This document shows, one piece after another, positions 24,789 to 35,181 of a stretch of DNA of 64,000 bases; positions within the stretch are counted from its first letter, which is position 1, and the number at the start of each line of letters is the position of its first letter. Below the pieces are notes generated by a model that saw only the letters and a list, made by a program, of their open reading frames with translations, was not told where the DNA came from and ran no database searches. This DNA is from Ruminococcus flavefaciens (GTDB lineage: Bacteria; Bacillota; Clostridia; Oscillospirales; Ruminococcaceae). The translations under genes and the position numbers were made by a program. The stretch spans positions 1 to 64,000 of the forward strand of contig CACYSQ010000013.1 in the NCBI GenBank assembly GCA_902777125.1, read 5' to 3'.

Positions 24789-25661
24789 TTGCCAATACTC
24801 GAAACACAGGAGCTGACCTATACCTACAGCAGGGGAACGCCCTTTGAGGCTACGGCAGTCGATCATGTGAGCCTCTCCATAAACGAGGGCGAAATGATAG
24901 GCGTCATGGGACATACCGGCTCGGGAAAGTCCACCCTTATCCAGCACTTCAACGGTCTGCTCCAGCCCACCTCCGGAAAGGTGCTCCTCGACGGACGCGA
25001 TATATGGGCGGACAAAAAAAAGATACGCGAGGTACGCTTTCAGGTCGGACTGGTCTTCCAGTACCCCGAATACCAGATATTCGAGGAGACCGTCTTCCGC
25101 GATATCGCTTTCGGTCCCAAGAATATGGGGCTGGACGAGGCTGAGATAAAGCGGCGCGTTCTTGAAACTGCCAACGATATCGGTTTCCCGGAGGAGCTCA
25201 TGGAGCGTTCGCCCTTTGAGCTTTCCGGCGGACAGAAGCGGCGCGTTGCCATTGCGGGAGTTATGGCTATGGAGCCGAAGGTGCTGATACTGGACGAGCC
25301 CACCGCAGGTCTTGACCCTGCCGGACGCGACCTTATCCTCGGGCAAATAAAGGCTTACCACCGCAGAACGCGGAACACTATCCTCATTGTTTCTCACAGC
25401 ATGGAGGACATCGCGACCTTTGCCGACCGCATACTCGTCATGAACAAGGGCAGCCTGTTCTGCTTTGACGAGCCGGAAAGAGTTTTCGCAAGGGCTGACG
25501 AGATCGCCCGGATAGGTCTTGACGTTCCGCAGGTAACAAGGATATTCATGGAGCTAAAACGCCGGGGACTTGACCTCGGAAAAGAGGTATACACCGTTGA
25601 CTACGCGAAGGAGCTTGTCCTCCGCAGACTTAGGGAAAGGGGAGCAGCTGCGCCTTGCTGA
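24789..25661 (+). CDS. ecfA2: Energy-coupling factor transporter ATPase EcfA2
   Basis: The 290-residue partner ATPase has Walker A G-H-T-G-S-G-K-S-T, Q-loop V-F-Q-Y-P-E-Y-Q, signature L-S-G-G-Q-K-R-R and Walker B L-I-L-D-E-P-T-A-G-L-D-P. It starts at a TTG with AAGGAG 8 bases upstream. Its stop overlaps the start of ecfT, so the two are translationally coupled. Confidence 0.95.
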   Translation: MPILETQELTYTYSRGTPFEATAVDHVSLSINEGEMIGVMGHTGSGKSTLIQHFNGLLQPTSGKVLLDGRDIWADKKKIREVRFQVGLVFQYPEYQIFEETVFRDIAFGPKNMGLDEAEIKRRVLETANDIGFPEELMERSPFELSGGQKRRVAIAGVMAMEPKVLILDEPTAGLDPAGRDLILGQIKAYHRRTRNTILIVSHSMEDIATFADRILVMNKGSLFCFDEPERVFARADEIARIGLDVPQVTRIFMELKRRGLDLGKEVYTVDYAKELVLRRLRERGAAAPC

Positions 25662-26449
25662 GAGATATTACCATAGGACAGTATTTCCCCGGGGAGAGCA
25701 TTATCCACCGGCTCGACCCCCGTTTCAAGATAGTCATTACGCTTATCTATATTGTGATGCTTTTCACGGGCAGCACTCCGCTTTGCCTGTGCATAGGCGC
25801 TCTCTACACCTTTATCGCGATAGCTCTCTCAAGGGTACCGCTGAAGCTGTTCTGGAAGAGCGTGAGACCGCTCCTGCCGTTTCTTGTGATAACGGCTGTG
25901 ATAAATATACTGATAGTCCGCTCCGGCGACGTCATCTGGAGCTGGAAATTCCTGAAAATAACCGAGGACGGCGTCAACATCAGTGCTTACATGATCGTGA
26001 GGATATCCCTGCTAGTCATGGGCACTTCGATACTGACCTACACAACATCGCCGGTAACGCTCACTGACGCTATCGAGAGACTTCTCTCGCCGCTGAAAAA
26101 GCTGCACTTCCCTGTGCATGAGCTCGCGATGATGATGACGATAGCGCTGAGGTTCATACCCACGCTCATCGAGGAAACCGACAAGATAATCTCCGCCCAG
26201 AAGGCAAGGGGCGCTGAGATAGATACGGGAAGCTTCATTGCCCGTGCAAAGAGCCTGATATCGGTGCTTGTGCCGCTTTTCGTATCCGCATTCAGAAGGG
26301 CGGACGAGCTCGCAACGGCAATGGAGTGCCGCTGTTACCACGGCGGCGCAGGAAGAACACGGCTCAGACAGATGAAGTCGGCACCGCGCGACTACATAGC
26401 TCTGCTTATCACCGCAGGTTTTCTTGCGGCAGTCATATACCTGAAATAA
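25655..26449 (+). CDS. ecfT: Energy-coupling factor transporter transmembrane protein EcfT
   Basis: The 264-residue scaffold of the ECF module has about six membrane helices and the coupling motifs that contact the ATPases: A-Q-K-A-R-G-A-E and the variant M-E-C-R-C-Y-H-G-G. It starts at a TTG inside the end of ecfA2. It docks interchangeable S components in the membrane. Confidence 0.93.
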   Translation: MLRDITIGQYFPGESIIHRLDPRFKIVITLIYIVMLFTGSTPLCLCIGALYTFIAIALSRVPLKLFWKSVRPLLPFLVITAVINILIVRSGDVIWSWKFLKITEDGVNISAYMIVRISLLVMGTSILTYTTSPVTLTDAIERLLSPLKKLHFPVHELAMMMTIALRFIPTLIEETDKIISAQKARGAEIDTGSFIARAKSLISVLVPLFVSAFRRADELATAMECRCYHGGAGRTRLRQMKSAPRDYIALLITAGFLAAVIYLK

Positions 26450-26457
26450 AAGCTTTC

Positions 26458-26580
26458 AGCAAACTGAGAATGGAGAATTGAGAATTATGGTATCGCTTAT
26501 GCGATATTATTTAGATCTGTCCGCGAAGCGGACACCTCAACTAACCACTATTCACTAATAACCAAGAACTAATATTAAGA
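26458..26580. repeat. Family I dispersed repeat, copy F (reverse orientation)
   Basis: GGTATCGC-TTAT-GCGATA, linker TTATTTAGATCT, GTCCGC-GAA-GCGGACACC. Left arm GAATGGAGAATTGAGAATT; right arm of the CACTAATAACCAAG type. Confidence 0.7.
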
Positions 26581-26591
26581 GAGATGGAATA

Positions 26592-29500
26592 ATGGAAACA
26601 AATCAGACAGATAACAAAACAGAATATACCGAGGAGATAGTCGGAAGTATCGCTCAGACTGAGGAGATAGTCGGGAGCATCGCTCAGACCGGGGAGGCCG
26701 TTCCTCAGTCTCAGAAGCGTGAATGCCGCGCAAGAACAAAGCTCAGACGCTTTCAGTCGGGGAAATTCTGGGATATCGCCTACAACAAGGGCAGCCTTTA
26801 CTTTATACTGGCCTTTGTGATATCCGCAGTCATAATGTCGATAGCTATGGCTGAGGAGGGCATACGTCCCTTCAAGGGGAACAATCAGATGCTCGTTGTC
26901 GATCTTTGGCATCAGTACTACCCCTTTTTCAGAGTTGAACGCGAAAAGCTCCTGACGGGCGGCTCGTTCTTCTATTCCTGGCAGAACGGTCTCGGTTCAA
27001 ACTTCATCTCGCTGATATCCTACTACGCCATGAGTCCGCTGAACTGGCTCTCGGTGTTCTGGGACGGCGACCATGTCCGCGAGGCTCTGACGGTCATACT
27101 CATTATGAAAATAGGCTTCGCCGGAGCATTCTTCCAGCGCTTCCTGAGATACACCTACAGGCGAAACGACTTCTCCACCTGCGTATTCTCCGTGATGTAC
27201 TCGCTTTCGAGCTTCACCCTCGGCTACTACTGGAACGTTATGTGGTTCGATACCATTGCGCTTTTCCCGCTGGTAATGCTCGGCATCGTGAAGATCTGCC
27301 GCGAGGGAAAGTGGAAGACCTACACCTTCTCGCTTGCGCTCTCGCTCATCGCCAACTACTACATCGGCTATTTCACCTGTATTTTCTCGGTGTTCATGTT
27401 CTTTGCCGCCGGGGCGATAGAGTTCCGCGGCGTCAAGGACTGGCTCTATAAGTTCTGGGTAATGATACGCTCGTCCATACTTGGACTTGCACTCAGCGCC
27501 TTCATAACCGTTCCGGCTTATCTCGGCTTGCAGACCACCTACAGCGCCGACAACCGCTCGATATGGGAGAAGCTCCGCGCTATCCTTTCCGAGGACACCA
27601 AATACTACGAGAGCTGGAAGTCCCTCCTCGCCAACACCATTTCCTACAATGCCCCCACAAAGGTCGAGGGACTGCCGAATTTCGCCTGCGGTATGCTCGC
27701 ACTGGTGCTTTTCGGAGTGTTCCTGTTCTCATTCAGGATAAAGCTCAGCGAGAAGATATCCACCCTTATCATGCTGTATGTCATAGTTATAAGCTGCAAT
27801 ATGCGCCAGCTCAACTACATATGGCACGGCTTCCACTTCACTAATCAGATACCCTACAGATTTGCTTTCATATTCAGCTTCGTGCTTGCGGCGGCGGCTT
27901 ACCGTGCGTATGACGTAATACTCACCCACGGCATAAAGCTAAGTCAGCTCAGTGCGATGTTCCTGTGTCCGGCGTTCGTATTCTGGCTGAATTACGAGAT
28001 AAAGCGCCGCGAGACTGCCTACGACCTCAGAAAACAGACGATCACCTTTGCGATCCTCGAACTAATCGTGCTTGCGGTAATTGTTATATCCGCAGCAGTT
28101 CTCCTGACGGTCATGAAGAAGAAAGGCACGCCTGTTTCAAAGAAAAATGTACGCTTTGGAGCAGCGGTCCTGTTCACTGTTGTGATCGCAGTCCTCACGG
28201 TATCGCCGTTCATACTGCTCATCATAAAGGAAAAGAGCTTCCGGAAGAACGAGGCTTTCACCGATTCCCTCATAATCACGGGTGCGCTTCTGCTCATATT
28301 CGTTGCAGCGAAGGTCTTCCCGTTCAGACGCAGGGAGGTACGCAATGCCGTCATGAGCATAGCGCTTGCGGCAGCGGTTTTCAGCGAATTCTACGCTAAT
28401 ACCTGCAAGGGCGTTCAGACGGTCGGCCATAGCAGCTACACTGAATACCCCACCCGCGGTGCCGAGGTCACATCTCTTGTGAATACCGCTAAACAGGCGG
28501 ACGATGAACTCTTCTACCGCACCGAGATGAACGATACATGGACCCTCAATGACAGTGCGCTCTACGGCTACTACGGCATCTCGCAGTTCTCGTCTGCGGC
28601 GAACGTCGATGTGACAAGGCTCTGCAAGAGGCTCGGACTTTACGGCTCAGAAGCCGGAAACCGCTACTACTACCACATTAACACTCCGATCACGAACGCT
28701 ATCTTCAGCTTGAAATATATGATAAGAAGAGGCGGCGAGATCCGTACAGACAGCTATACCCTTGATTTCGCAGGCAAGGCTGGCGGAAGCTATATGTATC
28801 AGAACAGATATTTCCTCCCGATAGGCTTCATGGTAAGCTCCGACGTACTGAACATGGAGAACAAGGAGGCTGTCAATCCTTTCGAGTATCAGAACGAGAT
28901 AATGCGTGTTTCCAGCGGTTCCTCGGAGAACTGCCTTGTCGCACAGCCGGTAAAGTATGTGGAATACACCAACATGGACGTCACAAAGAGCGGCTACGGC
29001 AATTACAGCTTCCGCGTTCCGGAGCCGTCGAAGGTCGCCAATACGAAGTATACCTTCGCCCACAAGGAGGGAATGCACCTTTACGGCTACGGAAGCACTA
29101 CCGGCGGCGCCTGCAATTACATCACCGTTCTCTGCGGCAATGTCTCGATAGAGAGCGGCGACCTCATAAGCAAGTACCCGATAGTATTCCCCATGGGCAA
29201 CGGTGCTGAGGGGGACGAGACCACTATCGAGATGAAGGCGGCTGACGGAAGACAGTCCGGAAACTTCAAGCTCGTGGTATACGCCCTCGACGAGAAGATC
29301 TTCAACGAGCAGTTCGAGCGTCTTGCCGATGAAAAGCTCGAGCTCACAAGCTTCAGCGACAAGAAGATCAAGGGCACTGTAAACGCTCTCGAGGACGGCG
29401 TCCTCTACCTCTCGATACCCTATGAGAAGGGCTGGACTGCCTATATCGACGGCAAAAAGACTGATACCTTCCGCGTTTTCGGCGCAATGATGGGAGTTAA

Positions 29501-29834
29501 GGTCGCTGCCGGAGAGCACGACGTAAGGCTCGAATACGTTCCGGAGGGACTGGTGCCCGGAGTTATCGTGAGCGGCTGTGCTGCTGCTGCGACCGGTGCG
29601 CTCATATGGTTCGAGTTCAGGAGAAAGAAGAAAAAGAACCGCAGGTCCTCTGAACCGGCAGATATCACCGCAGGTGACGATCCGGAAAGCACTCCCGCTG
29701 AGGAGGAGACCGTCGTTGTCGGCGAGATATACAATCAGGCTGTGGAGGAGGTCGGGCCGCAGGAGGCTCCCGCCGCTGCACCGGAGGTGAATGATGAGAA
29801 ACCTGAAGGTAATGATGGCGTACAGGGGGACTAA
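26592..29834 (+). CDS. YfhO-family membrane protein
   Basis: The 1080-residue protein has a cytoplasmic N-terminus with a short internal duplication (E-E-I-V-G-S-I-A-Q-T twice, residues about 14-37), about a dozen membrane helices, a large outside domain (about 650-960), a final helix and an acidic Pro/Glu/Ala tail. Signature stretches D-L-W-H-Q-Y-Y-P-F and W-Q-N-G-L-G-S-N-F match YfhO, a GT-C-like family implicated in glycosylating envelope polymers such as lipoteichoic acid. It overlaps truA by 44 bases, so the pair is likely co-expressed. The donor and acceptor cannot be deduced. Confidence 0.88.
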   Translation: METNQTDNKTEYTEEIVGSIAQTEEIVGSIAQTGEAVPQSQKRECRARTKLRRFQSGKFWDIAYNKGSLYFILAFVISAVIMSIAMAEEGIRPFKGNNQMLVVDLWHQYYPFFRVEREKLLTGGSFFYSWQNGLGSNFISLISYYAMSPLNWLSVFWDGDHVREALTVILIMKIGFAGAFFQRFLRYTYRRNDFSTCVFSVMYSLSSFTLGYYWNVMWFDTIALFPLVMLGIVKICREGKWKTYTFSLALSLIANYYIGYFTCIFSVFMFFAAGAIEFRGVKDWLYKFWVMIRSSILGLALSAFITVPAYLGLQTTYSADNRSIWEKLRAILSEDTKYYESWKSLLANTISYNAPTKVEGLPNFACGMLALVLFGVFLFSFRIKLSEKISTLIMLYVIVISCNMRQLNYIWHGFHFTNQIPYRFAFIFSFVLAAAAYRAYDVILTHGIKLSQLSAMFLCPAFVFWLNYEIKRRETAYDLRKQTITFAILELIVLAVIVISAAVLLTVMKKKGTPVSKKNVRFGAAVLFTVVIAVLTVSPFILLIIKEKSFRKNEAFTDSLIITGALLLIFVAAKVFPFRRREVRNAVMSIALAAAVFSEFYANTCKGVQTVGHSSYTEYPTRGAEVTSLVNTAKQADDELFYRTEMNDTWTLNDSALYGYYGISQFSSAANVDVTRLCKRLGLYGSEAGNRYYYHINTPITNAIFSLKYMIRRGGEIRTDSYTLDFAGKAGGSYMYQNRYFLPIGFMVSSDVLNMENKEAVNPFEYQNEIMRVSSGSSENCLVAQPVKYVEYTNMDVTKSGYGNYSFRVPEPSKVANTKYTFAHKEGMHLYGYGSTTGGACNYITVLCGNVSIESGDLISKYPIVFPMGNGAEGDETTIEMKAADGRQSGNFKLVVYALDEKIFNEQFERLADEKLELTSFSDKKIKGTVNALEDGVLYLSIPYEKGWTAYIDGKKTDTFRVFGAMMGVKVAAGEHDVRLEYVPEGLVPGVIVSGCAAAATGALIWFEFRRKKKKNRRSSEPADITAGDDPESTPAEEETVVVGEIYNQAVEEVGPQEAPAAAPEVNDEKPEGNDGVQGD

Positions 29835-30552
29835 GTACCACGGCTTCCAGCGCCAGAACAACGCACTGACCATACAGGAGGTAGTTGAGCGCCATGTCTC
29901 AAAGGTGCTCAACGAGCCTGTTATCATAAACGGCTGCTCCCGGACGGATACCGGAGTTCACGCGAACAATTACTGCTTCAACGTGCATACCGGCAGCAGT
30001 ATAAACTGCCGCGGGTTCGTCAGGGGAGTGAACGGTCTGCTGCCGGACGATATCTCGATACTGAGCTGCGAGGACGTTCCGGAGGACTTCCACGCGCGGT
30101 TCGGCTGCGTGGGGAAGGAGTACATCTACAAGATGCACTGCAATGAGTCGAAGAACCCGTTTGCGGCTGACCTGAAGTACCATTACAGGCGTCCGTTTCA
30201 CATCGAAAGGGTGAGGGAGGCGGCAAGGCACTTTGTAGGTGAGCATGACTTCTCGTCCTTTTGTAGTGAATGCTCAGAACTTTCAACACATACGCGCACA
30301 ATTTATTCATTCAGAATAGAAAATTGTGGAGATTCTGTTAATCTACTTGTAAAAGGCAACGGTTTTTTGTATAATATGATTAGGATAATGGTAGGAACTC
30401 TTATCGACGTCAATGAGGGTATCTTTTCCCCCGATGACATTCCTGCCATACTCGCTGCAAAGGACCGTCTCCGTGCCGGAAGGACCGCTATGGCGCACGG
30501 CCTTTACCTCAACCGCGTGTTCTACTCCGAGGAGGAGCTGCGGCTCGATTGA
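29791..30552 (+). CDS. truA: tRNA pseudouridine(38-40) synthase TruA
   Basis: The 253-residue enzyme has the catalytic Asp in C-S-R-T-D-T-G-V-H-A (Asp 53), the Y-R-G-T-K-Y-H-G-F-Q start and the conserved G-N-G-F-L-Y-N-M-I-R-I-M-V-G-T-L near the C-terminus. It modifies the anticodon arm of tRNAs. It starts inside the yfhO end with GGAGGTGA upstream. Bases 30258-30400 are distinctly A/T-rich with codons unlike the rest of the gene, although the reading frame and family motifs persist. Confidence 0.95.
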   Translation: MMRNLKVMMAYRGTKYHGFQRQNNALTIQEVVERHVSKVLNEPVIINGCSRTDTGVHANNYCFNVHTGSSINCRGFVRGVNGLLPDDISILSCEDVPEDFHARFGCVGKEYIYKMHCNESKNPFAADLKYHYRRPFHIERVREAARHFVGEHDFSSFCSECSELSTHTRTIYSFRIENCGDSVNLLVKGNGFLYNMIRIMVGTLIDVNEGIFSPDDIPAILAAKDRLRAGRTAMAHGLYLNRVFYSEEELRLD

Positions 30553-30567
30553 ACATCAAGAACTAAG

Positions 30568-30650
30568 CAGGGGCGAGTTCCACTCGCCCGAAAACGCAAA
30601 CGCTCGGAATAAGCGGGCGCTCGGAAAGCACCCCTACAGGAACAGAATTT
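30568..30650. repeat. Family II-like hairpin modules
   Basis: GGGGCGAGTTCCACTCGCCC followed by GGGCGCTCGGAAAGCACCCC and CTACAGG: short hairpin units of the GGGG..CCCC kind between truA and the DUF5711 gene. Confidence 0.5.
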
Positions 30651-30701
30651 CAGGGTACGGTATACCGTGCCTTACTAAATATAAATAAGGAGATGAACGC
30701 C

Positions 30702-31868
30702 TTGGCGGTATACGACGCAGATGATATCGTCGAAATGAAAAAACGAAAAAAACGCCGGCAGAGACTCGTTAAGCTGCTTTCGGCGGCACTGGTCGCCGTT
30801 ATCGCAGCCGGACTCTATTTTACAAAGGATACATGGTACCCTAAGCTGCGCGGTATCGGAAAACAGTACAAGACCATTGTCAATTCCGGGCAGCTCGCAT
30901 CCGGCAACTTCCCGATAGAGGTCTCAACAGGTACGGACTATCAGCTCAGATATACCGTGAAAAAGATCATGGTCATGAGCGATACCAACCTGTATATCTA
31001 CGATACAAGCGGTACGCTCCTGAAAAAGCGTCAGCACAACTACTCCAATCCCATTCTCCGTGTGGCTAACGGCAGAGCTCTCGTCTATGAGAGCGGCGGC
31101 TATAAATTCTCCATGGAGGACGAGGACGAGGTGTTCTACAGCAGGGAATTCGATGACAATATCCTCTTCGCAAGGATAAGCTCCCAGGGCTATACTGCGG
31201 CTGTTACGACCGCTGAGAATTACAGCTGCCGCATAATCGTCTATAACCGCAAGGGCAAGGTCGTGTACGAGAGGAAATGTATCGACCCGGTAAGCGACCT
31301 CAGCTTCATCGACAGCAGCGACGGCTGTATGGTGACCTACATCAAGGCAGAGAACGGCAGACATACCACAACTGTACAGAAAATAGACTTTTCCGAGAGC
31401 GAGGCTGACTGGACATCTCCCGGTATCAGTACGCTCGGACTTGAGGTCTTCGGCTCGGGCGAGGGCGCCTTCGTCTACGGTCTCGATGCCTGCGGATACG
31501 TCAACAGACAGGGACAGATAAGCTCCTTCTACAAGTACGAGGGCGATCTCGTCGCCGCCGCAAGCATAAGCGGACGTTCCGCCGTTGTCATAAACGATAC
31601 GGAGGCACATAAGTATATCGCAGCGCTCTTCCCGGATAATTCCTCCGAGCCCGTGATAATAGACCTCAATACCCCCGGAGTTGACGTTTCGGTATTCAAG
31701 GGGCTCGCTTACATACTCTGTCAGGACGGAGTATATACCTACGATTTCAGCGGCGGACTGCGTTCCACCGCGGCAGTGAACGATTCCTACACAGGCTTCG
31801 TAAGAAGCGACAAGCATATCTTCCTGAAGGGCTTCAACAGGATAGACCGTATCGACTATGATACATGA
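30702..31868 (+). CDS. DUF5711 membrane-anchored protein
   Basis: The 388-residue protein has a basic cytoplasmic start (K-K-R-K-K-R-R-Q-R), one membrane helix (about residues 25-45) and an outside beta-propeller-like region of repeated strands (V-M-S-D-T-N-L-Y-I-Y-D-T-S-G-T; C-R-I-I-V-Y-N-R-K-G-K). I chose the TTG at 30702, 9 bases after AAGGAG; an ATG at 30693 directly touches that ribosome binding site. It is followed by a CvpA-like gene and the Clp ATPase. Function unknown; a surface sensor or scaffold is possible. Confidence 0.75.
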   Translation: MAVYDADDIVEMKKRKKRRQRLVKLLSAALVAVIAAGLYFTKDTWYPKLRGIGKQYKTIVNSGQLASGNFPIEVSTGTDYQLRYTVKKIMVMSDTNLYIYDTSGTLLKKRQHNYSNPILRVANGRALVYESGGYKFSMEDEDEVFYSREFDDNILFARISSQGYTAAVTTAENYSCRIIVYNRKGKVVYERKCIDPVSDLSFIDSSDGCMVTYIKAENGRHTTTVQKIDFSESEADWTSPGISTLGLEVFGSGEGAFVYGLDACGYVNRQGQISSFYKYEGDLVAAASISGRSAVVINDTEAHKYIAALFPDNSSEPVIIDLNTPGVDVSVFKGLAYILCQDGVYTYDFSGGLRSTAAVNDSYTGFVRSDKHIFLKGFNRIDRIDYDT

Positions 31869-31908
31869 CATAATTGAGGACATACAGTTTAAAAGAGGGT
31901 GATATTTG

Positions 31909-32814
31909 ATGATGGGTGAACAATTCTGGTGGTTTTATGACCTGATAGTCGTTGCGGCTGTTGCTGCCAGTATGTACATATCCGGAGGAAAGGGCGCAAT
32001 GAAGGCGTTCGCGACCTTCGTAGCATATCTTGTTGCTATAGTTTTGGGACTTTCGATAAGCGCCTCCGTTTCGGATTCGCTTTCGCGCAATTCCATAAAG
32101 AACAGCAACGCGAAAAAAATAAACACAACGCTTGAAAATTACAAATTCTGTGACAAGGTCGCTGAGTGTATCGCGGGAATGGACTACCATATCAAGGTCG
32201 AAACAGCCCAGCTTGAAAAGATCTATATGGGAAACAAGAATTACGACGACGAGATATTCAGGCTCCTCAATAACAGGACAAGCAGAAAGATACCGGATAC
32301 CAAGGAGGTCTTCGCTGAAAAGCTCCATAAGGGCTATGCGGAGATAATCAAGAGCATAGTTGCCGATGAGCTCGGAAAGTACGCCGCGGAGGTCGCTTAC
32401 AGGGAGGCTCTCGAAAATCCGGAATACTTCGATCTTTTCATTCCTCTTATTAATACAAAGGAGGACCACAGACCTGCGGCGGACTTTATCTCCGACTACT
32501 ACACACGCCCTGCTTACAGGACTATGATATGGCTCATAACCTTCATGATATTCTTTACGCTGATACTCGTTGGTATGCTCCTTCTGATGAATTACGTCAT
32601 CGGAAACCACTATCATGAGCAGCAGCTCGCCTCGCATATCGGAGGTGCTCTCATAGGCATACCAAAGGGCTTGATACTGAGCTTTGCGGCGGCTGTAACA
32701 GTGAGACTCTTCGTTGTAATGGGCAGCGATGAAATGCTTTTCTTCAACTTTAAAGCAGTCGATAAGACATATCTTTTCAAATATCTGTATAATTATGTTG
32801 CAGACCATATGTGA
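31909..32814 (+). CDS. CvpA-like membrane protein
   Basis: About 301 residues. The N-terminus (D-L-I-V-V-A-A-V-A-A-S-M-Y and G-A-M-K-A-F-A-T-F-V-A-Y-L-V-A-I-V) resembles CvpA/colicin V production proteins, with two helices. A soluble insert of about 130 residues follows, then two more helices with the CvpA-like G-A-L-I-G-I-P-K-G. ATG 31909 lies 6-7 bases after GAGGGTGA. It is co-directional with DUF5711 upstream and clp downstream. A role in envelope homeostasis is inferred from family. Confidence 0.7.
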   Translation: MMGEQFWWFYDLIVVAAVAASMYISGGKGAMKAFATFVAYLVAIVLGLSISASVSDSLSRNSIKNSNAKKINTTLENYKFCDKVAECIAGMDYHIKVETAQLEKIYMGNKNYDDEIFRLLNNRTSRKIPDTKEVFAEKLHKGYAEIIKSIVADELGKYAAEVAYREALENPEYFDLFIPLINTKEDHRPAADFISDYYTRPAYRTMIWLITFMIFFTLILVGMLLLMNYVIGNHYHEQQLASHIGGALIGIPKGLILSFAAAVTVRLFVVMGSDEMLFFNFKAVDKTYLFKYLYNYVADHM

Positions 32815-32859
32815 TACAAAAGGCAATATGCAGAGAACAAACAGGAGGGAATTTACCTG

Positions 32860-35181
32860 ATGATAATGTGCAGCAAATGCAAAAAGCGTCCCGCGGTGGT
32901 GTTCATAACATCAGTGCAGGGCAACGAGAAAAAGAACGAGGGGCTCTGCCTTTCGTGTGCAAGAAAGAACAATATACCGCAGGTAGCTGAGTATATGGAT
33001 AAGCTCGGCATTACCGACGAGGAGATAGACCAGCTCTCAGACCAGATGATGGGTATGCTCGACGGCGACGCCTTTGAAATGGGCGGAAGCGGTCTCATGC
33101 CCGACTTCATATCGAATATGTTCGGCGGTGCAGGCGAGGATAACGGCGCTGTTTCCGGCGATGACCAGCAGAATAACGCTCCCGGAGGCGGCGAGACCAA
33201 GGATAAGCCCGAGAAAAAGGGAATATTCGGCAGAAATAAAGAGAAAAAGCCCAAGGAGCTCAAATTCCTCGGAAGCTACTGCACTAACCTCTCCCAGAAG
33301 GCTGCTGACGGTCAGCTCGACCGCATCATCGGCAGAGACAAGGAGATCGCCCGCGTTATTCAGATACTCTCACGCCGTACCAAGAACAATCCCTGTCTCA
33401 TAGGCGAGCCCGGCGTCGGAAAGACCGCTATTGCCGAGGGCATCGCACAGCGCATAAACGAGGGGGACGTCCCCTTCAACCTCGCAGACAAGAAGCTCTA
33501 CCTCCTCGACCTTACCGCTCTCGTTGCGGGGACCCAGTTCCGAGGACAGTTCGAGAGCCGTGTAAAGGGCCTCGTTGACGAGGTCAAGCGCGAGGGAAAT
33601 ATCATACTCTTTATCGACGAGGTGCATAATCTTGTCGGTGCAGGAGACTCCGAGGGCTCCATGAACGCCGCCAATATCCTCAAGCCTGCCCTTTCAAGGG
33701 GCGAGGTGCAGGTCATCGGCGCTACCACCTTCGGCGAATACAGAAAATACATCGAGAAGGATTCCGCTCTCGAGCGCCGTTTCCAGCCGGTAACGGTCAA
33801 CGAACCTACTATCGAGGACACGGTTGATGTTCTTCTTGGTATCAAGAAATACTACGAGGACTACCACAAGGTGCATATCTCCGACTACCTCGTCAGGGTA
33901 TGCGCTGTGCTCTCGGAGAGATATATTACCGACCGTTTCCTCCCCGACAAGGCAATCGACCTTCTCGATGAGGGCTGTGCAAGAGCCTGCATACGTTCGC
34001 CTGAAATAGCGGAGTACGCAAAGCTCACCAAGGAGATAGAGACTCTCGAGGGCATGGAGAAAAGCATCTCGGAGCAGACCGAGCCCGATTATCAGGCGCT
34101 CGCAGAGGTCAAGGGCAAGCTTATCCACGCCCGTGAGGACGCTCAGAAGCTCAAGGAAAAGGCTGAGAACGTTCAGGTCGAGGAGGGCGATATCACCAAG
34201 GTCGTTGAGCTCTGGACCGGTATCCCCGCAAGCAAGATCGCCGAGACCGAATTCCTCAAGATATCCAAGCTCGAGGGTGCGCTCAAAAAGCGTGTTCTCG
34301 GTCAGGACGAGGCTGTTGAAACACTCGCAAGGGCTATCAAGCGCACAAGAGTTCACCTCAACAAGCGCCGCAGACCTGCCTCGTTCATCTTCGTGGGACC
34401 CACAGGCGTCGGTAAGACCGAGCTCGTAAAGGCTCTCGCGGAGGAGATGTTCGATTCGCCCGAGCCGCTTATCCGTCTTGATATGACGGAATATATGGAA
34501 AAACACTCCGTTGCGCGAATGATAGGCTCACCTCCCGGCTATGTCGGCTACGACGAGGCTGGTCAGCTCACAGAAAAGGTTCGCCGCAGACCCTATTCCG
34601 TTATCCTCTTTGACGAGATCGAAAAGGCTCACCCCGATGTTATGAATATCCTCATGCAGATACTCGACGAGGGCAAGGTCGATGACGCTCACGGCAGAAC
34701 GGTCAACTTCGAGAACACCATAATCTGCATGACCTCCAATGCCGGCTCGACCGACAAGAGCGTCGGTGTCGGCTTCAACCGCACCGAGAACGAGATCTCC
34801 AAGGACAAGGCGATGAAGGGACTGAAGGACTTCCTGCGTCCCGAGTTCATCAGCCGTATCGACGAGATAGTTGTATTCAGACAGCTCACAAAGGAGAACT
34901 TCGCACATATCGCGGCACTCATGCTCGACGAGATGAAGGAGCCGCTCGCGGAGAAGAACATCTCACTCACATACACCGACGAGGCTCTCTCCCTCATTGC
35001 GGAGAAGTCCTACGGAAAGCCCTACGGCGCAAGGGATATCCGCCGCGTTATACGTCAGGATATCGAGGATAAGATCGCCGAGATAATCATTGAGAGAGCC
35101 ACCGAGATAAGCCTTATCGCGGTCTCGGCAAAGGACGGTGCTCTTATAGTTGAGGGCAAGAAGGAGAATAGTGCTGAATGA
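32860..35181 (+). CDS. Clp-type AAA+ unfoldase with a McsA-like zinc-finger N-terminus
   Basis: The 773-residue double AAA+ ATPase belongs to the ClpC/ClpE group. In place of the ClpC N-domain it starts with a zinc finger C4-x2-C7..C30-x2-C33, a helix (about 42-70), then a long Gly/Asp/Lys linker (about 75-130). AAA-1 has Walker A G-E-P-G-V-G-K-T at about 181; AAA-2 has G-P-T-G-V-G-K-T at about 513 and the arginine finger region. The loop S-V-G-V-G-F matches the ClpP-binding tripeptide, so it likely feeds ClpP. ClpE also has an N-terminal zinc finger, so the arrangement is closest to ClpE. AGGAGGG precedes the ATG. Its stop overlaps the start of the cohesin-like lipoprotein gene. Confidence 0.88.
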   Translation: MIMCSKCKKRPAVVFITSVQGNEKKNEGLCLSCARKNNIPQVAEYMDKLGITDEEIDQLSDQMMGMLDGDAFEMGGSGLMPDFISNMFGGAGEDNGAVSGDDQQNNAPGGGETKDKPEKKGIFGRNKEKKPKELKFLGSYCTNLSQKAADGQLDRIIGRDKEIARVIQILSRRTKNNPCLIGEPGVGKTAIAEGIAQRINEGDVPFNLADKKLYLLDLTALVAGTQFRGQFESRVKGLVDEVKREGNIILFIDEVHNLVGAGDSEGSMNAANILKPALSRGEVQVIGATTFGEYRKYIEKDSALERRFQPVTVNEPTIEDTVDVLLGIKKYYEDYHKVHISDYLVRVCAVLSERYITDRFLPDKAIDLLDEGCARACIRSPEIAEYAKLTKEIETLEGMEKSISEQTEPDYQALAEVKGKLIHAREDAQKLKEKAENVQVEEGDITKVVELWTGIPASKIAETEFLKISKLEGALKKRVLGQDEAVETLARAIKRTRVHLNKRRRPASFIFVGPTGVGKTELVKALAEEMFDSPEPLIRLDMTEYMEKHSVARMIGSPPGYVGYDEAGQLTEKVRRRPYSVILFDEIEKAHPDVMNILMQILDEGKVDDAHGRTVNFENTIICMTSNAGSTDKSVGVGFNRTENEISKDKAMKGLKDFLRPEFISRIDEIVVFRQLTKENFAHIAALMLDEMKEPLAEKNISLTYTDEALSLIAEKSYGKPYGARDIRRVIRQDIEDKIAEIIIERATEISLIAVSAKDGALIVEGKKENSAE

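Noticed and set aside
28647-29927. Long minus-strand frame opposite yfhO (426 codons)
   Set aside because: It has no ribosome binding site, no family likeness and lies fully antisense to a well-supported gene; GC-rich codons of the sense gene keep it open.
30360-30380. Promoter-like TTTTTTGTATAATATG inside truA
   Set aside because: It lies in conserved coding sequence for G-F-L-Y-N-M-I; no suitable -35 is placed upstream.
31834-32826. Long minus-strand frame opposite the CvpA-like gene (330 codons)
   Set aside because: Antisense shadow with unusual composition and no start signal.
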